64,000 bases of DNA, taken from the NCBI RefSeq assembly GCF_006770285.1, contig NZ_CP017195.1, positions 434,001 to 498,000 of the forward strand, read 5' to 3'. Below the pieces are notes generated by a model that did not search any database, was not told the origin of the DNA, and saw only the letters and a list, made by a program, of their open reading frames with translations. Shown in pieces: positions 18,220-25,887 of this stretch; position 1 is the stretch's first letter, and each line of letters opens with the position of its first letter. Source of the DNA: Lactococcus paracarnosus (GTDB lineage Bacteria > Bacillota > Bacilli > Lactobacillales > Streptococcaceae). The position numbers were made by a program, and so were the translations under genes.

Positions 18220-18726
18220 TTGAAAACTAAGTTAGTCGTGATACGTGGGAACTCTGCGAGTGGTAAATCAACGATAGCTAAGCAAGTTCGTGCTTATTTT
18301 GAACGTGGAGAAGTCATGTTAATCCCTCAGGATGAGATTCGGCTAGGTATGTTAAATGTCAAAGATAGAGTTGGTAATTTAACGCCTGACTTGATGGCGC
18401 ATATTGCCTTGTTTGGCAAGGGTAAGGTAAGCCTCATTATCATTGAGGGGATATTAAATACAGCTATCTATCAAGACATGTTGCAGCATCTACTAGCGGC
18501 CTATGGTGCTGATATGACAGCATATTATTTAGATATTCCCTTTGATGAGACCGTTCGTAGACATCAAACTAGAGAAAAAAGTAAGCAATGGGGAGCAGAT
18601 GTGATGCGGCGCTGGTGTGTAGAAAAAGACTACTTAGGAATTGAAAACGAAGTGATTTTTAATCAGGATAGCTCAGCAGCAGAAATGGTTGAGAAAATAA
18701 TAGCAGATAGCAAAGGGTTAGGCTAA
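18220..18726 (+). CDS. P-loop nucleotide kinase-like protein
   Basis: 168 residues with a Walker A GNSASGKST (residues 10-18), a second acidic motif in IIIEGIL, and a lid-like RRHQTREKSKQWG region. This is the fold of small nucleoside/antibiotic kinases and zeta-toxin-like kinases. The substrate is not evident and there is no antitoxin gene beside it. The start is TTG 18220, supported by GAAAGAGG upstream. It is separated from the T7SS cluster by 259 bases and has its own promoter. Confidence 0.8.
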   Translation: MKTKLVVIRGNSASGKSTIAKQVRAYFERGEVMLIPQDEIRLGMLNVKDRVGNLTPDLMAHIALFGKGKVSLIIIEGILNTAIYQDMLQHLLAAYGADMTAYYLDIPFDETVRRHQTREKSKQWGADVMRRWCVEKDYLGIENEVIFNQDSSAAEMVEKIIADSKGLG

Positions 18727-18747
18727 AAAAGACTAGTAAAAAAGTCG

Positions 18748-18885
18748 CTTGACAAATGGCCTTTATAGCAGTATAATAATACGGTATGCTTGAAATAAAG
18801 GCATACTGCGTGGGAGGGCATCCGCCCATTAAACCACATCACGAGAAGAGATTTCGTAAGAAATCATTAATAGGAGGAAATTATC
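18748..18885 (+). promoter_or_regulatory. rplK-rplA promoter and leader
   Basis: A canonical TTGACA with TATAAT about 17 bases later (near 18748-18779) starts a leader of about 100 bases. The leader holds a hairpin GTATGC...GCATAC (18784-18806) followed by the L1-stalk-like element. Confidence 0.8.
18808..18840 (+). promoter_or_regulatory. Candidate L1-binding element 1 (23S L1-stalk mimic)
   Basis: GTGGGAGGGC (18810-18819) faces GCCCATTAAACCAC (18824-18837). GTGG/CCAC and GGGC/GCCC pairings flank an asymmetric loop. From memory, the L1-binding helix of 23S rRNA has GGTGGGAGGC facing AATACCACCC, so this looks like molecular mimicry for autoregulation by L1. Confidence 0.7.
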
Positions 18886-19311
18886 GTGGCTAAAGAAGTA
18901 CAAAATATCGTTAAATTGCAAATTCCAGCCGGAAAAGCAACACCAGCTCCACCAGTAGGACCAGCACTTGGTCAAGCTGGTGTTAACATCATGGGCTTCA
19001 CAAAAGAATTTAATGCGCGTACAGCTGACCAAGCTGGTATGATCATACCAGTTGTTATCTCAGTATATGAAGATAAATCATTTACTTTCGTTACTAAAAC
19101 ACCTCCTGCAGCTATTTTACTTAAAAAAGCAGCAGGCGTTGAAAAAGGTTCTGGTACACCAAACACTGTTAAAGTGGCAACTGTTACCAAAGCACAAGTA
19201 CAACAAATCGCTGAAACAAAAATGGAAGACCTTAACGCGTCATCTGTCGAATCTGCAATGCGCATGATCGAAGGAACAGCACGTTCTATGGGATTCACTG
19301 TCGAAGGTTAA
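18886..19311 (+). CDS. rplK: 50S ribosomal protein L11
   Basis: 141-residue protein of the GTPase-associated centre of the large subunit. The N-terminal domain has [20 protein letters not shown], the classic L11 signature with the thiostrepton-site prolines. The C-terminal RNA-binding domain ends [13 protein letters not shown]. The start is GTG 18886 with ATAGGAGGAAA upstream. It is first in the rplK-rplA operon, behind a structured leader. Confidence 0.99.
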   Translation: MAKEVQNIVKLQIPAGKATPAPPVGPALGQAGVNIMGFTKEFNARTADQAGMIIPVVISVYEDKSFTFVTKTPPAAILLKKAAGVEKGSGTPNTVKVATVTKAQVQQIAETKMEDLNASSVESAMRMIEGTARSMGFTVEG

Positions 19312-19426
19312 TTTTTATTGCTAGCGTTAGGCAAACCTATTGTTTTGCTTGACTAACCAGCTTAAAAATGACATGTTCAGATTTAGGTCTGAATACTTAA
19401 AAACCACCCGATCGACACAGATGAAG

Positions 19427-19461
19427 CGGTGGAAGGTTGCTTGCAACCGTTAATACCACAA
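19427..19461 (+). promoter_or_regulatory. Candidate L1-binding element 2, rplK-rplA spacer
   Basis: GGTGGAAGGTTGC (19428-19440) faces GCAACCGTTAATACCAC (19443-19459). It has the same architecture as element 1 and lies directly against the rplA Shine-Dalgarno AAGGAG (19460-19465). An upstream ACCACC (19403-19408) could pair with GGTGG and form an alternative structure. Confidence 0.68.
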
Positions 19462-19473
19462 GGAGAAAGAATA

Positions 19474-20160
19474 ATGGCTAAAAAAAGCAAACAATTGCGT
19501 GCTGCTTTAGAAAAAGTAGAAGCAACAAAAGTATATACAGCTGAAGAAGCGATCGCGTTAGCACAAGAAACTAACTTTGCTAAATTCGACGCAACAGTTG
19601 AGGTTGCTTACAACCTTAACATCGACGTTAAAAAAGCTGACCAACAAATCCGTGGCGCAATGGTATTGCCTAACGGAACTGGTAAAACAGCTAAAGTTTT
19701 AGTTTTTGCTAAAGGCGAAAAAGCTGAAGAAGCTAAAGCTGCTGGTGCTGACTATGTTGGCGAAATGGAATACGTTGAAAAAATCAACGGTGGTTGGTTT
19801 GACTTTGACGTTGTAGTTGCAACGCCAGACATGATGGCTGTTGTAGGTCGTCTTGGTCGTGTTCTTGGACCTCGTAACCTCATGCCTAACCCTAAAACTG
19901 GTACTGTAACGATGGATGTTACTAAAGCGATTGAAGAAATCAAAGCTGGTAAAGTAACTTATCGTGCTGAAAAAGCTGGTATCGTTCACGTTGCAATTGG
20001 TAAAGTATCATTCTCAGCTGAAAAATTAGTTGAAAACTTTAAAGCGATTAACTCAGTTATCACTGCTGCTAAACCAGCAACTGCTAAAGGAACTTACATC
20101 GAAAGCTTGACAGTTACAACTACATTTGGTCCTGGTATCAAAGTAGATCCAAACTTCTAA
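19474..20160 (+). CDS. rplA: 50S ribosomal protein L1
   Basis: 229-residue primary rRNA-binding protein of the L1 stalk and classical translational autoregulator of its own operon. The start ATG 19474 ([14 protein letters not shown]) has AAGGAGAAAG upstream; the 15-residue extension to 19429 is rejected because it would translate the regulatory hairpin. Signature segments include [33 protein letters not shown] and [10 protein letters not shown] terminator follows. Confidence 0.99.
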   Translation: MAKKSKQLRAALEKVEATKVYTAEEAIALAQETNFAKFDATVEVAYNLNIDVKKADQQIRGAMVLPNGTGKTAKVLVFAKGEKAEEAKAAGADYVGEMEYVEKINGGWFDFDVVVATPDMMAVVGRLGRVLGPRNLMPNPKTGTVTMDVTKAIEEIKAGKVTYRAEKAGIVHVAIGKVSFSAEKLVENFKAINSVITAAKPATAKGTYIESLTVTTTFGPGIKVDPNF

Positions 20161-20172
20161 TTAGACAGTTTG

Positions 20173-20198
20173 AAAAAAGCCCGTTGGGGCTTTTTTGT
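20173..20198 (+). terminator. Intrinsic terminator after rplA
   Basis: AAAAAAGCCC, GTTG loop, GGGCTTTTTT: a perfect 10-base-pair stem. Confidence 0.95.
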
Positions 20199-20217
20199 TA
20201 TCCAAAAAATAGTGGTA

Positions 20218-20256
20218 AATAAAAAATGTGTGACAGGTGTCCACACATTTCTTTTT
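20218..20256 (-). terminator. Terminator of the flavodoxin gene
   Basis: AAATGTGTG pairs with CACACATTT around GACACCTGT-like loop sequence. On the minus strand it ends in T6, and the + strand side also has a T run. Confidence 0.85.
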
Positions 20257-20257
20257 A

Positions 20258-20701
20258 TTAGTTAACTTTAGCAGCCAATGCTTCAGCGAAAGCTTCTAGT
20301 TTAGTGATGTCAGCTTCTTCGGCAGCAAGGTCAACTTTGACACTATCAGCACCTTTTGTTGCTGATGTTTTTGCAAACGCAGCTTCGAAGTCATCTACTG
20401 ATTTACAGAACTCATCGTAGAATGTATCACCTGAACCAACAACACCAAAGATTTTACCAGTTAAGTCAAGATCTTGTAAGTCATCGTAAAAATCAACAAT
20501 CTCGTCAGGTAATTCGCCATCACCATAAGTATAAGATGCAACGATGACGACGTCGGCTTCTTGAAAATCAGATGCATCAACAGTTGTACACTCGTCTATA
20601 TCAACTTCTAGACCGAGTGCTTCGAGTTTTTCCGCTACAACATCAGCGATTTCTTCAGTATTCCCAGTCATACTTGCGTATACAATCTTAGCTAAAGCCA
20701 T
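20258..20701 (-). CDS. Flavodoxin
   Basis: 147-residue FMN-binding electron carrier. The phosphate-binding loop ASMTGNTEEIAD is near residues 9-20, followed by the ASYTYGDGELPDE and VVGSGDTFYDEFC flavin-contact loops of short-chain flavodoxins. On the minus strand, the ATG at 20701 has TTGGAG at good spacing and gives the normal start MALAKIVYA; the upstream in-frame ATG at 20713 has none. Very acidic, as usual. It is transcribed alone, divergently from map, with its own terminator. Confidence 0.96.
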   Translation of the reverse strand: MALAKIVYASMTGNTEEIADVVAEKLEALGLEVDIDECTTVDASDFQEADVVIVASYTYGDGELPDEIVDFYDDLQDLDLTGKIFGVVGSGDTFYDEFCKSVDDFEAAFAKTSATKGADSVKVDLAAEEADITKLEAFAEALAAKVN

Positions 20702-20949
20702 TATAATCTCCAATTTTTAATTTTATATTAAGAAAATTATACCAAATTTACCTAAAAAATCAAGTTTTCTGCTTGTTTTCTACTATTTTCAGTATTTATA
20801 TACGATAGTGACACAATGAGGTCATGTTGTCAAAAAATGCTATCTTTTACAACAATAAAGAGACATTTACCGATAATAACGCTATTAAAGCGATAGTAAA
20901 TTTGCTAAAATAAGAGTAGCCTAAAAAACAGAAGGATAGTTTATAAAAA

Positions 20950-21804
20950 ATGATAACATTAAAATCACCAAGAGAAATTGCCATGATGCAAGATGCATCT
21001 GACGTACTAGCAGGTATTCACATCGGATTACGTGAGATAATTAAGCCAGGCATCGATATGTGGGATATTGAGCAGTATGTTCGCCGTGTATGCAAAAAAA
21101 AAAATGCTATTCCACTTCAAATCGGCGTGGATGAAGGGAATGTTAATCCTTACCCATATGCGACTTGTTGCTGCCTAAATGATGAGGTGGCACATAGCTT
21201 TCCTCGTAAGGGGCATATCCTTAAGTCGGGTGACTTAATCAAAGTAGATATGGTCATCGGAACAGGTGGCGGTATTGATATGAGCCGGGCAAATTTTGAT
21301 GATGGTATGGCCATGAAAGCGCTAGCCGATAACTTTACTGGTGGTGTTGCTGACTCTTGTTGGGCCTATGCAGTGGGTGATGTATCAGATGAAATCAAGC
21401 AACTCATGGCGGTGACTAAGGAAAGTCTGTATCGTGGTATCGAAATGGCGCAAGTCGGTAATCGTATTGGCGATATCGGCCATGCCATTCAAGCTTACGC
21501 TGAAAGTTTTGGTTATGGCGTGGTTCGGGATCTTGTAGGGCATGGTGTTGGGCCAACGATGCATGAAGAACCGATGGTGCCACATTATGGGACGCCTGGT
21601 AAAGGTCTTCGTCTAAGAGAAGGCATGGTATTGACCATCGAGCCAATGATCAATACAGGAGACTGGGAAATCGATCATCCGTCAAACGAGCGTGGCTATA
21701 CAACACTTGATGGTAGTCTTTCGTGCCAATATGAGCACCAATTCGTCATCACTAAAAATGGGCCTGTTATATTGACGAGCCAAGGCGAGGAAGGTACTTA
21801 TTAA
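20950..21804 (+). CDS. map: Methionine aminopeptidase
   Basis: Removes the initiator methionine from nascent proteins. 284 residues, slightly longer than the ~250 of Escherichia coli, as in streptococci. Metal ligands are in DMVIGTGGG and NFDDGMA, with the conserved GHGVGPTMHEEP near residues 198-209 and LTIEPM near residues 227-232. A run of three cysteines (ATCCCLNDEV) lies in the substrate region. Start ATG 20950 has AGAAGGATAG upstream. It is followed after 35 bases by yihY. Confidence 0.97.
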   Translation: MITLKSPREIAMMQDASDVLAGIHIGLREIIKPGIDMWDIEQYVRRVCKKKNAIPLQIGVDEGNVNPYPYATCCCLNDEVAHSFPRKGHILKSGDLIKVDMVIGTGGGIDMSRANFDDGMAMKALADNFTGGVADSCWAYAVGDVSDEIKQLMAVTKESLYRGIEMAQVGNRIGDIGHAIQAYAESFGYGVVRDLVGHGVGPTMHEEPMVPHYGTPGKGLRLREGMVLTIEPMINTGDWEIDHPSNERGYTTLDGSLSCQYEHQFVITKNGPVILTSQGEEGTY

Positions 21805-21839
21805 ATCGTGGGGAGCAGCAGAGGGGAGGCTAAACTTGT

Positions 21840-22766
21840 ATGAAAGCATTGATCAAGAAAATTTTAGCATCTGAGCGTCTGACTTATTTCCTGGCTTTTT
21901 ACAAGTCAGCTGAGATGAATTTATCTAGTATTGCGGTCGCTTACTACTTACTGCTATCGCTTTTTCCCTTGCTGATGATTGTTGGGAATATTCTCCCGTT
22001 TCTAAATCTGGATACAGCAGTTATTCTAGGCTTATTAAGAGATAATTTGCCGAGCCAATTGTATACAACGGTTGCTAGCATCGTTGAAAATATCTTATCA
22101 AGACCGAGTGCGGGTCTCTTGTCAGTCTCAGTCATCACTGCTTTTTGGACGTTTTCAAAAGCCATGACAAGTCTGCAGATGGCCATGAATAAGTCATATG
22201 GTGTCAAGGATCATAGGGATTTCCTAGTCGGCCATTTCTTTTCAATTCTAGCTAGTTTAGCGATCATTATTTTTCTATTTGTTGCTGTTTTCCTATCAAC
22301 TTTTGGGCAACTGGTGCTTGACCGTATCTATCGGTCTATCCAATTTGATAAGCACTTATACGCAGCATTACATAATATGACGATACCAGCTGTAGCGCTA
22401 ACTGTTTTTTGTGCCTTGTCCTTGCTTTATTTTATCATGCCAAATGTTAAGATTCGCAAGTTCAAATATGTCCTGCCTGGTGCACTATTTTCGACCTTTG
22501 TCCTGACATTTTTAACAAATATTTTTGGTAAATATATTGGTCGGACAACAGAGGCGATGCAAGACTTTAAAATTGTTGGTAGTTTAGTTGTCTTCGGTCT
22601 CATGCTCTGGTTCATCTTTATTGCGAAAGTCTTGATATTTGGTGCCATTTTAAATGCTGTATATTTGAAACGCAATAGTAAGATTGAAACAAGACGTGGG
22701 GAAATCGTAGATATCATCAAGAGTGTCAATAGTAAAAAAAATGAAGAAAAATCCAGCTCATCATGA
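21840..22766 (+). CDS. YihY/BrkB-family membrane protein
   Basis: 308-residue polytopic inner-membrane protein of the YihY (former RNase BN, misassigned) family, with about six hydrophobic segments and the conserved AYYLLLSLFPLL near residues 34-45. The function is unknown; an RNase role for this family has been withdrawn. Start ATG 21840 has GGGGAGG at slightly long spacing. Its stop lies within the terminator at 22747-22778. It probably shares transcription with map. Confidence 0.9.
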   Translation: MKALIKKILASERLTYFLAFYKSAEMNLSSIAVAYYLLLSLFPLLMIVGNILPFLNLDTAVILGLLRDNLPSQLYTTVASIVENILSRPSAGLLSVSVITAFWTFSKAMTSLQMAMNKSYGVKDHRDFLVGHFFSILASLAIIIFLFVAVFLSTFGQLVLDRIYRSIQFDKHLYAALHNMTIPAVALTVFCALSLLYFIMPNVKIRKFKYVLPGALFSTFVLTFLTNIFGKYIGRTTEAMQDFKIVGSLVVFGLMLWFIFIAKVLIFGAILNAVYLKRNSKIETRRGEIVDIIKSVNSKKNEEKSSSS

Positions 22767-22778
22767 GCCGGATTTTTT
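22747..22778. terminator. Bidirectional terminator between yihY and gtrA
   Basis: AAAATCC.GCTCA..TGAGC.GGATTTTTT with T runs on both strands serves the convergent genes. Confidence 0.9.
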
Positions 22779-22787
22779 GTATCTTCT

Positions 22788-23222
22788 TTATTTTTTTGTG
22801 AAAATCAAAAACTTTGAAAAAATGTAATTCAAAATAATGGTGAGCACCTGTAAAAATAGACTGAGGACAAAGACGCTTTGTTTCAAGTTCAAGTGAAGCG
22901 TGCTAACCAGGAGCTGTGGATGCCTATCTACGAAGTACCAATTTGCTATTATCGACAATAAAAGGACAAGTAGTCTGCTGATAACAAACTTAATAAATTC
23001 ATGCAAGACCTGATTTGATGTTTTTTCAAATACCCATAGTTTATTTGTAAAAAAAGCAAATAGAATTGAGACGCCTTGAGCAACGATTTCGGAGATAACG
23101 CCACTTCCTGTAGCAGAAAATAGGAGCATCTTAATGATAAAATAAACGATCGTTGTCCCAACACCAGCAACAAGGTAGGTGACGACTTGCTGACTTGCAA
23201 CGTTTTTAAGGCTATATTTCAT
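22788..23222 (-). CDS. GtrA-family membrane protein
   Basis: 144-residue protein with four predicted membrane helices (YLVAGVGTTIVYFIIKMLLF, AQGVSILFAFFTNKLWVF, LLVLLLSIIANWYFV, LSLFLQVLTIILNYIFSKF), the GtrA/DPMS_TMD layout. Such proteins are thought to move lipid-linked sugars across the membrane for cell-surface glycosylation. No partner glycosyltransferase is next to it. It is the only minus-strand gene between yihY and queT. Confidence 0.9.
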   Translation of the reverse strand: MKYSLKNVASQQVVTYLVAGVGTTIVYFIIKMLLFSATGSGVISEIVAQGVSILFAFFTNKLWVFEKTSNQVLHEFIKFVISRLLVLLLSIIANWYFVDRHPQLLVSTLHLNLKQSVFVLSLFLQVLTIILNYIFSKFLIFTKK

Positions 23223-23253
23223 GTTAAAAAGTATATCATTATTAAGGGGAATT

Positions 23254-23262
23254 TGCTATACT
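23254..23262 (+). promoter_or_regulatory. queT extended -10 promoter
   Basis: TGC then TATACT at 23257-23262, predicting transcription from about 23269, just before the riboswitch. Confidence 0.6.
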
Positions 23263-23280
23263 AGATATTGCTTGTAACGA

Positions 23281-23340
23281 GCCCTTCGTACTTTCTCACT
23301 TTGACGGAGCATATTAAAATCGCGGGAGCGATAAAGGAGA
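23281..23340 (+). promoter_or_regulatory. preQ1-II riboswitch (COG4708 motif)
   Basis: P2 is CTTCGT (23284-23289) with ACGGAG (23304-23309). It is followed by the conserved CATATTA, the P4 hairpin ATCGC-GGGA-GCGAT (23319-23332) and AAAGGAGA (23333-23340). The loop TCTCACTTT can pair with AAAGGAGA to make the pseudoknot that hides the Shine-Dalgarno when preQ1 binds. The layout matches the streptococcal preQ1-II class upstream of queT. Confidence 0.88.
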
Positions 23341-23345
23341 TTCAT

Positions 23346-23849
23346 TTGAATAAAATTAAAGTTATTGACATGGTTCAGATAGCGGTTGTTGCTGCGCTCT
23401 ATGTCATCGTAACAGTTGTCCTGGGGCCACTTGGCTCTGGCGCAATTCAGTTTCGGCTATCCGAGTTATTTAACTTTTTAGCCTTCTACAATAAGAAATA
23501 TATTTGGGCAGTCACCATAGGCTGTGTCATCTCAAACTATATATCGAGTACCTTGGTTGATGTTTTTGTAGGCAGTCTGTCAACCTTATTATTTGTAACA
23601 TTGGGCGTATATCTGTTTAAAAGATACATGCAGCAAGATGTCCTGGGTGGGTTAACAAATAAAGCATTTCTCTATTTTGCCATCTTCTTTTCATTGACCA
23701 TGGTGACAGTTGCAGCAGAACTTAGCATTATGTTAGATTTACCCTTCTTTTTAACTTGGTTGACCACTGGCCTGGGTGAGTTAGTTTCCTTACTTATCGG
23801 CAGTGTGATCGTTGTTCAAGTTTCAAAACGGATAGATTTAACAAAATAG
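23346..23849 (+). CDS. queT: QueT-family queuosine-precursor transporter
   Basis: 167-residue membrane protein, an ECF-type substrate-binding (S) component of the QueT/COG4708 family, with five or six helices starting VIDMVQIAVVAALYVIVTVVLGP and the FRLSELFNFLAFYNKKYIWA family signature. It is expected to import preQ1 or a related queuosine precursor. I chose TTG 23346, directly after the riboswitch Shine-Dalgarno AAAGGAG; the open frame upstream to 23268 is riboswitch RNA. Regulation is predicted to be translational, by preQ1. Confidence 0.92.
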   Translation: MNKIKVIDMVQIAVVAALYVIVTVVLGPLGSGAIQFRLSELFNFLAFYNKKYIWAVTIGCVISNYISSTLVDVFVGSLSTLLFVTLGVYLFKRYMQQDVLGGLTNKAFLYFAIFFSLTMVTVAAELSIMLDLPFFLTWLTTGLGELVSLLIGSVIVVQVSKRIDLTK

Positions 23850-23864
23850 GTGTATAATGTAGCT

Positions 23865-24338
23865 ATGACACTATATGATTATACAGTAAAAAATAATAAA
23901 GGAGAACAGGTCTCCTTATCAGCCTATAAAGGGCAAACGCTTCTCATTGTCAATACGGCTACCGGATGTGGTTTTACACCGCAGTATAAGGGCTTGCAGG
24001 ACTTATATGACACCTATAAAGATCAAGGCTTTACAATCTTAGATTTTCCTTGTAATCAATTTGGTGATCAAGCGCCGGGCAGTGCGGTAGAGATTGCTGA
24101 ATTTTGTGAGTTACGTTATCATACGACCTTTCCTCAGTTCGCAAAAATTGATGTCAATGGTCAAACTGCTGATCCGCTATATACCTACTTAAAAAGTGAA
24201 AAAACGGGTGCCTTGACCTCGGATATTAAATGGAATTTTACAAAATTTCTTGTTGATAAGTCGGGTCAAGTTGTCAAGCGCTATGGGTCAGCTAAAAAAC
24301 CAGAGAACATCGCAAAAGATTTAATAGACATACTTTAA
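23865..24338 (+). CDS. Glutathione peroxidase-family peroxidase
   Basis: 157-residue thioredoxin-fold peroxidase with NTATGCGFTPQYKGL (peroxidatic Cys near residue 35), LDFPCNQFG and IKWNFTKFL, the three catalytic-tetrad motifs (Cys, Gln, Trp-Asn). Cys replaces selenocysteine, and such enzymes often use thioredoxin. ATG 23865 is exactly 7 bases after TATAAT (23853-23858) and has no Shine-Dalgarno, suggesting a leaderless mRNA. The gene starts 16 bases after queT. Confidence 0.93.
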   Translation: MTLYDYTVKNNKGEQVSLSAYKGQTLLIVNTATGCGFTPQYKGLQDLYDTYKDQGFTILDFPCNQFGDQAPGSAVEIAEFCELRYHTTFPQFAKIDVNGQTADPLYTYLKSEKTGALTSDIKWNFTKFLVDKSGQVVKRYGSAKKPENIAKDLIDIL

Positions 24339-24360
24339 ACGCTCATTTGGGCGTTTTTAT
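24337..24360 (+). terminator. Intrinsic terminator after gpx
   Basis: AAACGCTC, ATTT loop, GGGCGTTTTT. Confidence 0.9.
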
Positions 24361-24362
24361 GT

Positions 24363-24391
24363 TATAATAAAAACTATAGTAAGCGCTTTCT
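24363..24391 (+). promoter_or_regulatory. Promoter -10 with overlapping cre box
   Basis: TATAAT at 24363-24368. The cre AGTAAGCGCTTTCT (24378-24391) covers about +4 to +17, a repression geometry for CcpA. Confidence 0.75.
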
Positions 24392-24421
24392 ACGATAGTT
24401 TAAGAATAAAGGAGACGATGT

Positions 24422-24619
24422 ATGAACAAAGCACAGATGGTCTATAAACTTAAGCAACTTGGGCATAATCAAGAGAAGATTGCAGAGATTTTTATAGGCA
24501 ATAAAGAGTTTCATCGGGCTGAGATTGCACAAACAAAACATATCATGTATGAAAACTTTGCTGAACTCCTAGAGCATTGGCTGGAAGACGAAAAAGAAGC
24601 AGAGGAAATGACAGCATAA
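24422..24619 (+). CDS. Small hypothetical protein under cre control
   Basis: 65-residue charged protein, probably all helical, acidic at the C-terminus (HWLEDEKEAEEMTA), with no membrane segment. The first half (KLKQLGHNQEKIAEIFIGN) looks like a short helix-turn-helix-like stretch but is too short to call. Start ATG 24422 has AAAGGAGACG upstream. It is a single gene with its own promoter, cre box and terminator, so it is very likely real. No family recognised. Confidence 0.8.
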   Translation: MNKAQMVYKLKQLGHNQEKIAEIFIGNKEFHRAEIAQTKHIMYENFAELLEHWLEDEKEAEEMTA

Positions 24620-24655
24620 AAAAATGATGCAAGTGAAAATCTTGCATCATTTTTG
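24618..24655 (+). terminator. Intrinsic terminator after small cre-controlled gene
   Basis: AAAAATGATGCAAG pairs with CTTGCATCATTTTT, a perfect 14-base-pair stem. Confidence 0.93.
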
Positions 24656-24781
24656 ATTGACCTGCTGTTAGGGAGTTATCAAAGTATCAGTATAAAAAAT
24701 GCTATAGCGTTACTGAACCCAATAAAGGATTTGAGGACGCTTGAATTGAATTATTTCTGTAATTTGTTACACTATACTTAT

Positions 24782-24961
24782 ATGATCAAACAACACTTTT
24801 ATGTATTTAGTATCGGTACGATAATCTATGCCTGGTTTTTTGCAGATGCTTTGTTTACAGGACAATACTTTTTGACTGGCTTTTGGAGCCTTCTTTTGAT
24901 GCGTAAGGCGTTTATTGCTTATAAAGCAGACAAATGGATTAGATTGCATATCAAAAATTAA
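24782..24961 (+). CDS. Small membrane protein, DUF3272-like
   Basis: 59 residues: a basic start, two hydrophobic segments (FYVFSIGTIIYAWFFADALF and YFLTGFWSLLLMRKAF) and a basic tail. The pattern KQHF...YAWFF..A...GQYF..GFW..LL.R resembles the short DUF3272 proteins of streptococci; function unknown. The ATG at 24782 lies 3-9 bases after the possible -10 elements (TACACT 24768-24773 or TATACT 24773-24778) and has no Shine-Dalgarno, so a leaderless transcript is likely. A terminator follows at 24994. Confidence 0.72.
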   Translation: MIKQHFYVFSIGTIIYAWFFADALFTGQYFLTGFWSLLLMRKAFIAYKADKWIRLHIKN

Positions 24962-24993
24962 GCCTATCTGAAACAGATGTTCACAGCGAAAAA

Positions 24994-25028
24994 GCTTTGA
25001 GAAAGATAAGCTCAGAGCCATTTTTTTA
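24994..25028 (+). terminator. Terminator after DUF3272-like gene, overlapping birA 3' end
   Basis: GCTTTGAG (24994-25001) pairs with CTCAGAGC (25011-25018), then A and T7. It overlaps the last codons of the convergent birA gene. Confidence 0.75.
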
Positions 25029-25737
25029 AGGAAATTTCTCCAGAAGAGAGCACTTTTATGAGACCGCCAGTGTTGACAATCAGTTCGCCTGTTTCTGTTA
25101 AACCTGTCGCTGTGCCACTGATTAGCTGACCATTTTCTTCGAATTCGACGGTCTTACCAAGGATGAAAGAATGGGCGTGGTAAATGTTGAAAAAGGTGTC
25201 ATCAGATCTTAGTTGGTCAAATTGAGCCCATATTTCTGCAATCAAGTCACTACGTGTGATAGTGGGTGCATTATCCGAAAATAGTGAGCTAGCTTTCTCT
25301 CTTAAATCGATTGGCAAATCAAAACTATTGAAGTTTAAGCCGATGCCGATGATGATGTGTTGACTAGATATCAGATACTCAACTAGGACGCCTGCTATTT
25401 TTTTATTGTCGAGATAAATATCGTTAACCCATTTGATTTGCGGTTTTTTACTTGTTAGCTTTTCTATAGCAGTCACGATAGCAGCTGCTGTTAAAATCGT
25501 GTAGTTTTTAACTTCCTCAGATACGTTGAGAACAAGTGACATGTAGATACCGTTGCCCTTAGAAGCAAGATACTGTCTACCAAAACGGCCACGGGCATTG
25601 GTCTGCATATCAGCGATAAATAATTTTTTATCGATCAGGTCGTTTTTTGCGTCAAGCTGTGTTGATGCGCTACTTTCGACGGCAGAAGCGGTGGCTAGCC
25701 ACGGATTTTTTTCAAGAATATCGTTAATGTCTATCAT
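25012..25737 (-). CDS. birA: Biotin--[acetyl-CoA carboxylase] ligase (no HTH domain)
   Basis: 241-residue biotin protein ligase, which attaches biotin to the carrier protein of acetyl-CoA carboxylase. It has RGRFGRQYLASKGNGIYMS (biotin/ATP-binding loop, near residues 50-68), KWVNDIYLDNKKIAGVLVE and GIGLNFN. The N-terminal helix-turn-helix of bifunctional BirA is absent, so it cannot act as the biotin repressor. On the minus strand the promoter is TGA-TATAAT and the ATG (25735-25737) begins 7 bases after the -10 with no Shine-Dalgarno: another leaderless candidate. Confidence 0.93.
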   Translation of the reverse strand: MIDINDILEKNPWLATASAVESSASTQLDAKNDLIDKKLFIADMQTNARGRFGRQYLASKGNGIYMSLVLNVSEEVKNYTILTAAAIVTAIEKLTSKKPQIKWVNDIYLDNKKIAGVLVEYLISSQHIIIGIGLNFNSFDLPIDLREKASSLFSDNAPTITRSDLIAEIWAQFDQLRSDDTFFNIYHAHSFILGKTVEFEENGQLISGTATGLTETGELIVNTGGLIKVLSSGEISLKKWL

Positions 25738-25799
25738 GTTTAAATTATATCATGAAATTATGTGGAAATGATGGCGAAATACACAATGAAGTGGTAGAA

Positions 25800-25887
25800 T
25801 AGGACTGTTACTTTCCGAAGGTGGTGCTAACCTTTCCATAGCGCCGTTTCCTGTAACCTAAATAGAAAGAAAAGTAGGGGAAAAATT
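25800..25887 (+). promoter_or_regulatory. SMK box (SAM-III riboswitch) of metK
   Basis: GTTAC (25807-25811) pairs with GTAAC (25853-25857). The conserved TTTCCGAAGG and CCTGTAACC segments are present, with an internal hairpin GGTGCT/AGCGCC. The Shine-Dalgarno GGGGAAA (25877-25883) can pair with TTTCC (25812-25816). This is the arrangement by which SAM shuts off metK translation in Lactobacillales. Confidence 0.9.

Noticed and set aside
18220-18726. Zeta-type toxin of a toxin-antitoxin pair
   Set aside because: The P-loop kinase fold fits, but there is no antitoxin gene upstream or downstream; left as a kinase of unknown substrate.
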